Shown here piece by piece: positions 45,080-53,303 of a stretch of 64,000 nucleotides of DNA. Source of the stretch: an uncultured Paracoccaceae bacterium (lineage in GTDB: Bacteria; Pseudomonadota; Alphaproteobacteria; Rhodobacterales; Rhodobacteraceae); contig CANMKS010000001.1 in the NCBI GenBank assembly GCA_947498645.1, forward strand, positions 716,032 through 780,031, given 5' to 3'. A program made the position numbers and the translations under genes. Position 1 is the stretch's first letter; each line of letters opens with the position of its first letter. Below the pieces are notes generated by a model. The model was not told the origin of the DNA, did not search any database, and was given only the letters and a program-made list of their open reading frames with translations.

Positions 45080-45093
45080 TCAAAGCGCTTTGA
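45080..45093. promoter_or_regulatory. LacI-family-type operator
   Basis: TCAAAGCGCTTTGA is a perfect 14-bp palindrome with the central CG-step pattern (AAAGCGCTTT) of LacI/GalR operators. It lies 13 bp before the thuA-like start codon and would block its promoter or SD. The cognate repressor is unknown; the LacI-type regulator at 1605-2639 is a candidate only by family. Confidence 0.6.
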
Positions 45094-45204
45094 ATAAACG
45101 TTGCGTCAGGCCCGACTGAAACACAAGAACGAAAACGGATGGGATGTGAGAAGCCGCCAATGCGGCGGCTACACTGTCGTCTGCTCACGCAAAAGACCCG
45201 CAAA

Positions 45205-45459
45205 ATGGCGCGCAAACGGAGGATGCGCGAACACAAACAGGTTTTTCGGGTTCTCGGCGCGATGCAAAGCGCATATTACCGCAATGAAGAAAGGCGCGTG
45301 TGGTTTGTGACCCTGCGCCAAGATATTGACGTCCAAGAACTGACGTTCGAGGCCTATATGAACAAGAAACTGGTAAAGGCGCCGCCCATGGCACACCTCA
45401 AAATTGGCAGCAAGAACCTTGCACATCTGACACGGCTTGTTTCACTGCTGCGTAAATGA
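45205..45459 (+). CDS. small basic hypothetical protein upstream of idi
   Basis: An 84-residue ORF beginning MARKRRMREHKQVF with a basic start and no membrane segment. I recognise no family. It overlaps idi by 4 nt (ATGA), which is the best support that it is translated. An earlier start at 45139 is open, but no SD is clear for either. The 140 bp before it hold an inverted repeat AGCCGCC/GGCGGCT (near 45152-45170). Confidence 0.45.
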   Translation: MARKRRMREHKQVFRVLGAMQSAYYRNEERRVWFVTLRQDIDVQELTFEAYMNKKLVKAPPMAHLKIGSKNLAHLTRLVSLLRK

Positions 45460-45989
45460 CGATCATGATCCCGGCCTGGGTAAACGGCACGCTTCAACCT
45501 GTCGAAAAACTCGATGCGCATCTGCGCGGTCTGAAACACAAGGCGGTGAGTATCTTTGTGCTGAACCGGGGGCGCGTGCTGATCCAGCAGCGCGCAATGG
45601 GCAAATACCACACGCCGGGGCTGTGGGCGAACTCCTGCTGCACCCACCCCGAGTGGGACGAGGATGCAATCGATTGCGCCGTGCGCCGCCTGAACGAAGA
45701 ATTGGGGATCACAGGGCTTTACCCGACGCACCGTGACCAGATCGAATATCGCGCCGATGTGGGCGGTGGGCTGATCGAACATGAAGTGGTTGAAGTCTAT
45801 GTCGCTGATGCGCCGGATGATCTGGCGCTTACGCCCAATCCGGATGAGGTGATGGCCACACGCTGGGTCGATTTTTATGATCTCTGCGCAGATGTGGCGC
45901 GGCACCCCGACCAATACACCCCCTGGCTGAAGATTTACCTTCAACAACATAGCTCGGCGATCTTCCCCGATATGGTCCGCGCGGGCTGA
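45456..45989 (+). CDS. idi: isopentenyl-diphosphate delta-isomerase, type I
   Basis: A 177-residue Nudix-fold enzyme that interconverts isopentenyl and dimethylallyl diphosphate. The active cysteine is in NSCCTHPEWDED, the Nudix-like motif is RRLNEELGI, and HEVVEVYVAD with catalytic E is present. It overlaps a small hypothetical ORF upstream. It would feed quinone, carotenoid or bacteriochlorophyll side chains. Confidence 0.93.
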   Translation: MTIMIPAWVNGTLQPVEKLDAHLRGLKHKAVSIFVLNRGRVLIQQRAMGKYHTPGLWANSCCTHPEWDEDAIDCAVRRLNEELGITGLYPTHRDQIEYRADVGGGLIEHEVVEVYVADAPDDLALTPNPDEVMATRWVDFYDLCADVARHPDQYTPWLKIYLQQHSSAIFPDMVRAG

Positions 45990-46050
45990 CCCCTTTTCGT
46001 TTCGCCTATAACAGTGTTTATGGGCAGGAACGATAAAAGGGACGGTTCGA

Positions 46051-46581
46051 ATGGCGTTTTGGGTATTTGGATACGGGTCACTGTTGTGGAACCCCGGCTT
46101 TACGCCCGAACGGACAGTCAAAGCCCGGCTGCATGACTATCACCGCAGCTTTTGTATGCTCTCGATCCACCACAGAGGCAGCGAAGACGATCCGGGGCTG
46201 GTACTGGCGCTGGATGCGCAGGCGGGTGGGCAATGCACCGGGGTGGCCTTTAAAGTACGCGACAGCGAAGAAGACACCGTGCTTGCCATGCTGCGCGAAC
46301 GCGAGCTGATCTCATCTGCCTACTACGAAGACACCGTTGACCTGATCACCGAAGACGGCGAGACGATCCCGGCGCTGGCCTATATTATCAATCGCGACCA
46401 TAGGCAGTATTGCCAGTTTGACCTTGAAAAGCAGGCGCAGATCATTGCCCGTGCCGTCGGTGGACGAGGACCGAATACCGAGTATCTTTACAACACCGCC
46501 GATCACCTGACCGAATTGGGCATCAAGGACGATGATATGGCCTGGCTGACCCAACGTGTGCGTGCTTTGACAGCAACATAG
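46051..46581 (+). CDS. ChaC-like gamma-glutamylcyclotransferase
   Basis: A 176-residue protein. WVFGYGSLLWNPGF-type residues (FWVFGYGSLLWNP) at the N-terminus are the phosphate/substrate loop of the family, and RERELISSAYYED holds the catalytic glutamate region. ChaC enzymes cleave glutathione to 5-oxoproline and Cys-Gly. RBS AAAAGGGA before 46051. Confidence 0.9.
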   Translation: MAFWVFGYGSLLWNPGFTPERTVKARLHDYHRSFCMLSIHHRGSEDDPGLVLALDAQAGGQCTGVAFKVRDSEEDTVLAMLRERELISSAYYEDTVDLITEDGETIPALAYIINRDHRQYCQFDLEKQAQIIARAVGGRGPNTEYLYNTADHLTELGIKDDDMAWLTQRVRALTAT

Positions 46582-46670
46582 ACCGGGCCCGAATTTATTA
46601 GGGTTTGCAGAGATTCCGCCATATGATGCTATGGGGGCAGCAACCACACACTATATGAGGACTCCCATCC

Positions 46671-47819
46671 GTGTCGGACAAACGGGAACCCAAGGCGCAA
46701 CTGCAGTTTTCACAACCCATTCGCCAGCTTTTGTTCATGCTGACCGTGCTTGGGCTTGTCGGCTCTGGCTTTTATCTGGGGTTGTCCCAGATCACAGCGA
46801 TCTATCAATCCAACCCCTATCTGAACGGCGTCATTCTGGGCGTCTTCGTTCTGGGTGTGTTGTCCTGCTTCAATCAGGTTTTCCTGCTGATGAATTCGGT
46901 ACGCTGGATCGAACGGTTCGCGCGGGATGCAGGCGGGCATTCCTATAGCGCTGCGCCATCGCTTTTGGCACCACTTGCAACGCTCTTGCGCTCACGCGGG
47001 GCACGCACGCAGGTCTCTTCCTCTTCGGGCCGCTCCATCCTCGATTCCGTTGCGCAACGGATCGACGAAGATCGCGAAATCACGCGGTACATCGGCAACG
47101 TCCTGATTTTTCTAGGCCTTTTGGGCACATTCTACGGGCTGGCCACGACCGTTCCAGCGCTGGTCGAGACCATCCGCTCGCTTAATCCCGGTGAAGGTGA
47201 AAGCGGCGCTGATATCTTTGCGCGGCTCCAGTCAGGGCTTGAGGCACAGTTGGGCGGGATGGGCACTGCCTTCTCAAGCTCACTTCTCGGACTGGCTGGA
47301 TCGCTGATCGTCGGCCTGCTGGAACTATTTGCGGGACATGGACAAAACCGGTTCTACCGCGAGTTGGAGGAATGGCTGTCCACCATCACCCGTGTGGGCA
47401 TAGATGGCGAAGACGGCGGCGGTGCCGACCTTGGCGTGATGGGCGCATTCGTCGATCAACTGGGCGAGCTGATGGATACCATCCAGATGATGATGGGTCA
47501 GACCGATGCGGACCGCGAAGAGAACGACAGACGCTTTGCGACGCTTGCCCAAGCCGTGGAACAGATGGCGCAGAATTCAGCCGCTGACACAAAATCCGAA
47601 ATGCTTGAACGGGTCGCTGTCAGTCAGGAAGCGCTGATCAACAAACTTGACGAAAGCGGAATGGAAGGGATCGACGCCGAAAGCCGGATGCGCCTGCGCT
47701 CTATTGATGTCCAACTGCTGCGCATTCTAGAGGAAATGTCAGCGGGCCGTCAGGAAAGCATCGGTGATTTGCGCGCGGACATCGCCAATCTGGCGGGCGC
47801 GATCCGGGACAGAGGCTGA
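46671..47819 (+). CDS. MotA/TolQ/ExbB-like proton-channel protein
   Basis: A 382-residue membrane protein with helices at about 19-40, 47-68, 140-165 and 195-220. The last two carry FLGLLGTFYGLATTVPALV and GTAFSSSLLGLAGSLIVGL, the TM3/TM4 signature of MotA/ExbB proton channels. A long helical C-terminal tail (about 240-382) extends to the cytoplasm. It starts at GTG 46671 and is coupled to the MotB-like gene 4 bp downstream. This pair is best read as a stator-like complex. Confidence 0.78.
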   Translation: MSDKREPKAQLQFSQPIRQLLFMLTVLGLVGSGFYLGLSQITAIYQSNPYLNGVILGVFVLGVLSCFNQVFLLMNSVRWIERFARDAGGHSYSAAPSLLAPLATLLRSRGARTQVSSSSGRSILDSVAQRIDEDREITRYIGNVLIFLGLLGTFYGLATTVPALVETIRSLNPGEGESGADIFARLQSGLEAQLGGMGTAFSSSLLGLAGSLIVGLLELFAGHGQNRFYRELEEWLSTITRVGIDGEDGGGADLGVMGAFVDQLGELMDTIQMMMGQTDADREENDRRFATLAQAVEQMAQNSAADTKSEMLERVAVSQEALINKLDESGMEGIDAESRMRLRSIDVQLLRILEEMSAGRQESIGDLRADIANLAGAIRDRG

Positions 47820-47822
47820 TCC

Positions 47823-49529
47823 ATGGCGCTGAGCCGCAGATCATCGAACAGGTTCCAGAACGCCATCTGGCCGGGCTTCGTGGATGCGATGACCGGCTTG
47901 TTGCTGGTGCTGATGTTCGTGCTGACCATCTTTATGGTGATCCAGTTTGTGCTGCGTCAGCAGATCACCGGGCAGGAAAGCGAACTGGATGCACTTAGCA
48001 ACGAAGTTGCTGCATTGGCTGCGACATTGGGGCTTGAACAAGACCGATCCGCATCTTTGACCACCGACCTTGAGGCCGCCAATGCAGAGGCCACCCGGCA
48101 GGCAGGCAGGATTGCCGCATTGATCGCAGAACGCGAAGCGCAGGATCAGGCGCTGGCCACCGCACAAAACGAGATTACACAATTTGAGGCACAAGTGGCC
48201 GGGTTGCTGAGTGATCGCGCTGATGCGCGCGCCAGCATCGCAGGACTGGAAGCCGAGCAGGAACGCCTGTTGTCGCAACAAGAGGCCCTGAACCTTGCGC
48301 TTGCCGATGCGCGCAGCGAGATCGACGCCGGAACCGAAGCCGCACGTTTGGCCGCTGCCCGCCGCGAGGCGCTGGAGGCAATGATTGCCGACCTCGAAAC
48401 CGAACAGTCCCAGGCCACCGCCCGCATCACCGCCCTTGAGGCGGAACGCCTGACAGACGCGGCCGCAGCAGAAGCATTGCGCGAACGCCTTGCCAATGCT
48501 GGTACGGAACTGACGGCGATGACCCTCAACCTTGAAGAGCAGCGACGCAAGGCCGAAGAAACGCTGACGTTGCTGGCGGCCGCCCGTGCAGCACAGGAAG
48601 AGCTCGACACCCTGCGCAGTTCATTGGCAGGCGAAAATGATACGCTGGCATTGCAACTGGCGCAGGCCCGCGCCGAACTTGAGCGGCTGCAATCAGAGAT
48701 GCAATCCGGTGCCAATACCGCCGATCAGCAGGCCGCATTGCTGGCCCTTGCAAATGAGGAGTTGAGCAAGCAAGAGGCGCTGTCTGCGGAAAGCCAGCGT
48801 GAGGTTGCTTTGCTGAACGAACAGATCACAGCCCTGCGCACGCAGGTGGGTGACCTGCAATCCTTGCTGAACCTCGCAGAAGAAGCAGACCGCGCGGCGC
48901 AGGTGCAGATTGAAACACTGGGCGCGCAGTTGAATACGGCCCTTGCCCGTGTGGTTTCGGAAGAACGGCAGCGGCGGGCGCTGGAAGAGGCAGAGCGCAT
49001 TCGGCTTGAGGCGGAAACGGCACGGCTGGAGGAAGAAGCAGAGCGTCTTGCCGCAGAAGCCGAAGACCTGTCGCGCTTCAAATCGAACTTCTTTGGAGAA
49101 CTGCGCCAGATTCTCGAAGGACAAGACCGGGTGCGGATCGAAGGCGACCGTTTCATCTTTAATTCCGAGGTGCTGTTTGAACCGGGCAGTGCAACACTCG
49201 CACAAGTGGGCGAGGCCGAGATTGCCAATATCGCCGACATCCTGCGCGGCATCGCCGACGATATTCCGCCGGGGATTGATTGGGTGATCCGGGTGGATGG
49301 CCACACCGACAACATTCCGGTGAACCGTGGCGGGCGTTACGCGGACAACTGGGAACTCAGCCAGGCGCGCGCCCTGTCCGTGGTGCGGTTCATGTCAGAA
49401 GAACTGGGGATCGACCCACGACGTTTGGCGGCAAACGGCTTTGGTGAGTTTCAGCCGATTAACCCGCTGGACACGCCCGAGGCGCGCGCGCAAAACCGCA
49501 GGATTGAGCTGAAGCTGACAGAGCGCTAG
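47823..49529 (+). CDS. MotB-like protein: TM helix, 400-residue coiled coil, OmpA-like peptidoglycan-binding domain
   Basis: A 568-residue protein. A single membrane helix (residues 15-44) begins GFVDAMTGLLLVLMF; D21 sits where the proton-binding aspartate of MotB lies. A long Ala/Glu/Leu-rich coiled coil spans about 52-425. The C-terminal OmpA/Pal-type domain (about 425-565) has FIFNSEVLFEPGSATL, VDGHTDNIPV and NWELSQARALSVVRF with NRRIELKL at the end, which binds peptidoglycan. Together with the preceding gene it forms a proton-driven two-protein unit, distinct from flagellar MotAB. Confidence 0.83.
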   Translation: MALSRRSSNRFQNAIWPGFVDAMTGLLLVLMFVLTIFMVIQFVLRQQITGQESELDALSNEVAALAATLGLEQDRSASLTTDLEAANAEATRQAGRIAALIAEREAQDQALATAQNEITQFEAQVAGLLSDRADARASIAGLEAEQERLLSQQEALNLALADARSEIDAGTEAARLAAARREALEAMIADLETEQSQATARITALEAERLTDAAAAEALRERLANAGTELTAMTLNLEEQRRKAEETLTLLAAARAAQEELDTLRSSLAGENDTLALQLAQARAELERLQSEMQSGANTADQQAALLALANEELSKQEALSAESQREVALLNEQITALRTQVGDLQSLLNLAEEADRAAQVQIETLGAQLNTALARVVSEERQRRALEEAERIRLEAETARLEEEAERLAAEAEDLSRFKSNFFGELRQILEGQDRVRIEGDRFIFNSEVLFEPGSATLAQVGEAEIANIADILRGIADDIPPGIDWVIRVDGHTDNIPVNRGGRYADNWELSQARALSVVRFMSEELGIDPRRLAANGFGEFQPINPLDTPEARAQNRRIELKLTER

Positions 49530-49535
49530 TCGCGT

Positions 49536-49721
49536 CTATCTGCAACCTGTCCCGCCGATCCCATCATGCGCGGCCACCTCGTTGACATCGCATGGCAACA
49601 TCACGGGCTCGGCCAACACGGCGGGTGATTCCAGAACAGGCGGTGCAACGGCAGTCCGCTCTTGTTGTGGTAGGCTGCAAGCGCCCAGCGCCAGCGTCAG
49701 ACCGATGATCAGGCGTTTCAT
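49536..49721 (-). CDS. small lipoprotein, hypothetical
   Basis: A 61-residue ORF with a lipoprotein signal (MKRLIIGLTLALGACSL; lipobox cysteine about residue 15) and a short tail containing CDVNEVAAHDG. Its start overlaps the DUF6502 stop by 4 nt. The function is unknown. Confidence 0.6.
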   Translation of the reverse strand: MKRLIIGLTLALGACSLPQQERTAVAPPVLESPAVLAEPVMLPCDVNEVAAHDGIGGTGCR

Positions 49722-50476
49722 GTTTCGTCATCCTGTGTTTCGTAAAAATAACCGCCCGCACGGAAGCGCACAGTCCGGTTCTCGGGCGGCAGTTTCATTG
49801 CGTCTTTCTTCATCTCTGCGGCGCGCGCGCTCAGACGTTTGAGCAGGGCCATCTGCCCGGCATCATAATCGGCTTTCAGCGTCGCGACATGATCTTTTGT
49901 CAGCGCGGAATAATGCACAGCGCGTTCAAAATGCGGTGGGTCCTGCCCAAGCACATTGTCGGTTGCCGCATCAAAATGATCGCCCAGGTTTTGCGTCAGA
50001 TAGGCCAGTTGATCCTCGGACCCCGACAAGGGCTGATAAGAGGACTGTAAAAGGCTGACCTGCTGGGTTTCATCATCAATGGAGACTGCCCCCGCTGCCG
50101 CCAATGTGTCCAGCATGGTGCGCGGATGGATATCCTTGCGCACGATCTTGGCCAGTGCCTCAAACGACGGCGCTGGGCCGTTTTTGGGCAGGTCACGACC
50201 AGCAAATGCAGGTTCATTCTGCCAAAGCGCCAAAAGCCGGGCAAGGTGATGTGTCCGCGGTTCAGGGGCGGGCAGGGCACGCAATCGTGCGATATCGCGC
50301 CGCTGCAAGCCAGTCAGCACAGACAGGCGGCTGTCCGTCATCTTGCCGTCGGACATGCCCTTGGCCGCTTCGACGTAATGCGCCTTGAGCCGCTCGGCCA
50401 ATTCGGGAAACTGAACGCCCCGCGCCACCATCAAACGGGCAAAGGGCCCAAGCAATCTATCAAGCAGGTCAATCAT
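49718..50476 (-). CDS. DUF6502-family protein
   Basis: A 252-residue soluble protein. The pattern LLGPFARLMVARGVQFPELAER at the N-terminus and TDSRLSVLTGLQRRDIARLRA, a helix-turn-helix-like element, match the DUF6502 family; a beta-rich C-terminus ends in FRAGGYFYETQDDET. The family has no known function, but the HTH-like segment suggests DNA binding. An upstream in-frame start (MCNLHI) arises from the operator palindrome and is rejected. Confidence 0.68.
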   Translation of the reverse strand: MIDLLDRLLGPFARLMVARGVQFPELAERLKAHYVEAAKGMSDGKMTDSRLSVLTGLQRRDIARLRALPAPEPRTHHLARLLALWQNEPAFAGRDLPKNGPAPSFEALAKIVRKDIHPRTMLDTLAAAGAVSIDDETQQVSLLQSSYQPLSGSEDQLAYLTQNLGDHFDAATDNVLGQDPPHFERAVHYSALTKDHVATLKADYDAGQMALLKRLSARAAEMKKDAMKLPPENRTVRFRAGGYFYETQDDET

Positions 50477-50542
50477 AATGTGCAAGTTACACATTTTTAT
50501 TGACAGGTCTATATGATTCCAAATATGTGCAATTTACACATT
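50477..50542. promoter_or_regulatory. twin palindromic operators between divergent genes
   Basis: AATGTGCAAGTTACACATT (50477-50495) and TATGTGCAATTTACACATT (50524-50542) share TGTGCAA-n-TTACACA. Their centres are 47 bp apart. A TTGACA (50500-50505) with 17-bp spacing leads to ATATGT (50523-50528), inside the second operator, so bound regulator would block the rightward promoter. The DUF6502 gene and the vWA lipoprotein gene diverge from here. Confidence 0.65.
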
Positions 50543-50563
50543 TTATCTAAGGCGGGTCATGAT

Positions 50564-51856
50564 ATGAAACTCAAAGCGCAATTCAGCATCGCAATCGCGA
50601 TGCTTGTCGGGGCCTGTGCGCCCGCAAATTTGCCGCAGGGACCGGCCATGACCGGTGCGCAACTGCCCGCCCCTCCGGTCACGGAAGCCCCCGTTGTCGT
50701 GGCCGAGGCGATGTTAGCGGCACCAGCCATGATTATCGCACCGCCCCCATCGCCACGAGTCGCACCCTCGGCTGGTGTGGTCACGGCTGGTGATATTGAC
50801 GACACGCTGAACCTGACCGCTTTCCTGCGGTATCAAGGCGCTGCGAGCACGGATCTGCGCCTGCCCAAGGCAAATCTCGACCGTCCCTTGTTGGCTCAGT
50901 TGCGTGGCCCGGATGGCGCACCGGCCCCCGGCGTGCGGATCACATTGCGTGAACCAGGTGCCACTGACCCGTTTTACGACGGATATTCCGGTGTTGATGG
51001 AAACGTCACGGTCTTTCCCGCAGCCTTGGGCCAGTCGCGGCTGCGGACGGTTGAGATGCGCGCATTCCCATCCGCCGGTGGCAACGCGGTCGTGACAACG
51101 CTCCGAACCGGACCAGCGCGACAAGCGGTTGCCCTTCCGTTTGAAAGCACATGGTCACCTGATTTCCTTGATCTGGTCTTTGTTGTCGACACAACCGGCA
51201 GTATGGCCGACGAATTGGCCTGGCTTGCGCAAGAGATCGGCGAGATCACACGCACGGCAAAAACTGCGGCGCCAAACGTCGATATTCGCTTTGGTCTGGT
51301 TGTCTACAAAGCACCCGCCGATCCTTACGTCATCAAAAGCTATGGTTTCACGCGCAATCTGTCCCAATTCACGCAATGGGTGGCATCAGAGCGGTCCTCG
51401 GGCGGTGCAGGTGGGCCAGAGGTGGTGGCAGACGCCTTGCAAGCCGCAATGCAGTTGGAGTGGCGGCGCGGACGGGGTGAGCGTCTGCTGTTCCAGATCG
51501 GAGATGAGCCGCCACGGGCCTCGCAAACCCGGACCTATTACGACGCAGCCGGGACTGCCGCGGCAAACGGCATTCAGGTCTTTGGTCTGGCGGCCAGTGG
51601 GGTTGAGGACCAGTTGGAGTATCTGATGCGGCAAGGGTCAGCGATGACCGGCGGACGCTATCTGTTCCTGACGGATGACAGCGGGGTCGGCTTCAGCCAC
51701 GCCGAACCCACGGTGTCCTGCTACCGCGTCACCCGGTTGAATGACCTGATGGTGCGGGTTCTGCGGTCCGAACTCAGTGGACGCCGCGTTGAAGCAGCAT
51801 CGTCCGATGTGATCCGAGAGGTCGGAAGCTACGACAACGGCACCTGTCGAAACTAA
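50564..51856 (+). CDS. vWA-domain lipoprotein
   Basis: A 430-residue protein with a lipoprotein signal (IAIAMLVGACA). A low-complexity Pro/Ala linker (20-85) leads to an SH3/TNF-like beta region (about 95-195) and a von Willebrand A domain whose MIDAS is VVDTTGSM (D209). The distal half has TDDSGVGFSHAEPTVSCYRV. The start at 50564 follows AAGGCGGG at good spacing. It probably binds a metal-dependent protein ligand at the outer or inner membrane. Confidence 0.78.
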   Translation: MKLKAQFSIAIAMLVGACAPANLPQGPAMTGAQLPAPPVTEAPVVVAEAMLAAPAMIIAPPPSPRVAPSAGVVTAGDIDDTLNLTAFLRYQGAASTDLRLPKANLDRPLLAQLRGPDGAPAPGVRITLREPGATDPFYDGYSGVDGNVTVFPAALGQSRLRTVEMRAFPSAGGNAVVTTLRTGPARQAVALPFESTWSPDFLDLVFVVDTTGSMADELAWLAQEIGEITRTAKTAAPNVDIRFGLVVYKAPADPYVIKSYGFTRNLSQFTQWVASERSSGGAGGPEVVADALQAAMQLEWRRGRGERLLFQIGDEPPRASQTRTYYDAAGTAAANGIQVFGLAASGVEDQLEYLMRQGSAMTGGRYLFLTDDSGVGFSHAEPTVSCYRVTRLNDLMVRVLRSELSGRRVEAASSDVIREVGSYDNGTCRN

Positions 51857-51867
51857 CGCAATACGGC

Positions 51868-52209
51868 CTATGCGTAGGCCGCATCCACGATAAACTCGAC
51901 CTTCAACTCTGCGCGCGCCAGTTTTGCCTCTCCGCAGGCGCGTGCAGGGGCATGGCCAGCGGGAACCCATGCGTTCCAGACTTCGTTCAGGCCCGCAAAG
52001 TCTTTCATATCCGCCAGCCAGATCGTGACGCGCAGCATCTGCTCGCGTGAAGATCCAGCCTTGACCAATAACGCATCTATCTTTTCAAGGCACAGGCGGA
52101 CCTGCTCTTGAATTGTCTCACCCTCGGCCACCTGGCCGGTCAGGTAGGCAACGCCGTTGTGCTTGACGATTTTGGAAGAGCGTTCACCGGTTTCAATACG
52201 TTCGATCAT
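51868..52209 (-). CDS. RidA-family protein (Rid2-like)
   Basis: A 113-residue YjgF/RidA-type enamine/imine deaminase. [12 protein letters not shown] near the C-terminus contains the arginine that binds the carboxylate of the 2-iminoacid in RidA proteins. It is divergent from the LysR gene and shares its 95-bp control region. The neighbours suggest it hydrolyses an imine released during amino-acid breakdown. Confidence 0.87.
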   Translation of the reverse strand: MIERIETGERSSKIVKHNGVAYLTGQVAEGETIQEQVRLCLEKIDALLVKAGSSREQMLRVTIWLADMKDFAGLNEVWNAWVPAGHAPARACGEAKLARAELKVEFIVDAAYA

Positions 52210-52288
52210 GTTCCATGTTCCTCAGTGGTGTTGCTCTCTTATGGACACATGTCGAAAGACAAGGCAAACTTGAATTGGTTGAATAAAC

Positions 52289-52303
52289 TTCAGGGTTTCT
52301 GAA
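52289..52303. promoter_or_regulatory. LysR-type site 1 (TTCAG-N5-CTGAA)
   Basis: TTCAG-GGTTT-CTGAA lies directly before the LysR start codon. It contains T-N11-A (TCAG-N5-CTGA), the usual core of LysR binding sites, and recurs at 53196-53210. Confidence 0.55.
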
Positions 52304-52304
52304 A

Positions 52305-53195
52305 ATGGCGATCAAGATTGAGATGCTCAAATGCTTCACCGCCGTTGTGCAGCAAGGCAACCTGTCTGAAGCAGCAGAGCAGTTGGGACGGACGTCATCG
52401 GCAGTGTCCATGATGCTCAAACAGTTTGAAGACCACATCGGCGTGCCGCTGTTTGAAACGGCGCGGAAATCGAACCTGACCGCCCTGGGCGCATTGATCT
52501 ATGAAGAAGCGCGCCGCGAGGTCAGCCATTTTGAAAACTCCGTCGCCATCATCGAAGGACTTAGCCGGTCGGACTTGGGGTATCTGCGGCTGGTCGTCAC
52601 GCCGTCGGTGGCCAAGAACCTGCTGCCCCATGTGGTGCTGCGCTTCACGCAGCAGTTTGCAGGGGTTCAGATCGACATACGCGACATGGACTCTGCCGCG
52701 ATTGAGCATGAGTTGCTGCATGAACGTGCGGACATTGGCATTGGCACCCTGTCGCCGGTGGGTGATCTGACCCGCCGAGAATTGTTCAGCGACCGCTTTG
52801 GCGTCGTGTGCCGCAAGGGCCATCAATTGGCCCGTGACTGGGACCAACTGCGTTGGCGCGACATGCAGGACCATGTGCTGATTGCCAACGGGCTGTCCAA
52901 CCTGATCACCGACCCGGACTTTGCACCGATCCTTGCCAAATCCCGCTTGATGGTGCCCAGCATCACCTCGCTTCTGGGGCTTGTGCGCGCGGGCGTTGGC
53001 ATATCGGTTCTGCCCCGTCTGGCCGTTTCGCAAGAACAGGACGATATCGCCTTTCTGCCGCTCAAGGATGTGACCGCCCGCAGAACCGTCCACATCGCGT
53101 CGCAGCCCCATGCAAAGCTGATGCCAGCGGCGCGCGAGTTCCTGACGCTGATTACCGATATGCAAAAAAGCGGATCTCTTTTCCCCGACCCATAA
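52305..53195 (+). CDS. LysR-family transcriptional regulator
   Basis: A 296-residue LTTR. The winged helix-turn-helix (KIEMLKCFTAVVQQGNLSEAAEQLGRTSSAVS) is at 3-34 and the effector-binding domain at about 90-290. It is flanked by two copies of TTCAG-N5-CTGAA: one at its own start and one overlapping its stop. It is the likely regulator of the ridA gene and of the aldehyde dehydrogenase operon. Confidence 0.93.
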   Translation: MAIKIEMLKCFTAVVQQGNLSEAAEQLGRTSSAVSMMLKQFEDHIGVPLFETARKSNLTALGALIYEEARREVSHFENSVAIIEGLSRSDLGYLRLVVTPSVAKNLLPHVVLRFTQQFAGVQIDIRDMDSAAIEHELLHERADIGIGTLSPVGDLTRRELFSDRFGVVCRKGHQLARDWDQLRWRDMQDHVLIANGLSNLITDPDFAPILAKSRLMVPSITSLLGLVRAGVGISVLPRLAVSQEQDDIAFLPLKDVTARRTVHIASQPHAKLMPAAREFLTLITDMQKSGSLFPDP

Positions 53196-53212
53196 TTCAG
53201 CAAGACTGAATT
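53194..53212. promoter_or_regulatory. LysR-type site 2
   Basis: AATTCAG-CAAGA-CTGAATT (7-bp arms) overlaps the LysR stop and lies about 90 bp before the aldehyde dehydrogenase gene. The inner TTCAG-N5-CTGAA is identical in design to site 1. Confidence 0.55.
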
Positions 53213-53303
53213 AACCTACACTAATTCTTGCGTGTCTGAATCGGTGCAATCGCGTATTGTACCCGCGAGCACTGATGTGAATGCAAGAAATTAGGGACAT
53301 GGC

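Noticed and set aside
45152-45170. AGCCGCC/GGCGGCT hairpin as a terminator of an upstream plus-strand gene
   Set aside because: No T-run follows and no plus-strand gene ends nearby.
46671-49529. Zorya phage-defence system
   Set aside because: Only motor-like parts are present; no ZorC, ZorD or ZorE, and the coiled coil is on the MotB-like partner instead.
50477-50541. Upstream starts giving MCNLHI to both divergent proteins
   Set aside because: The codons are the operator palindrome itself; better SD-supported or family-aligned starts lie downstream.
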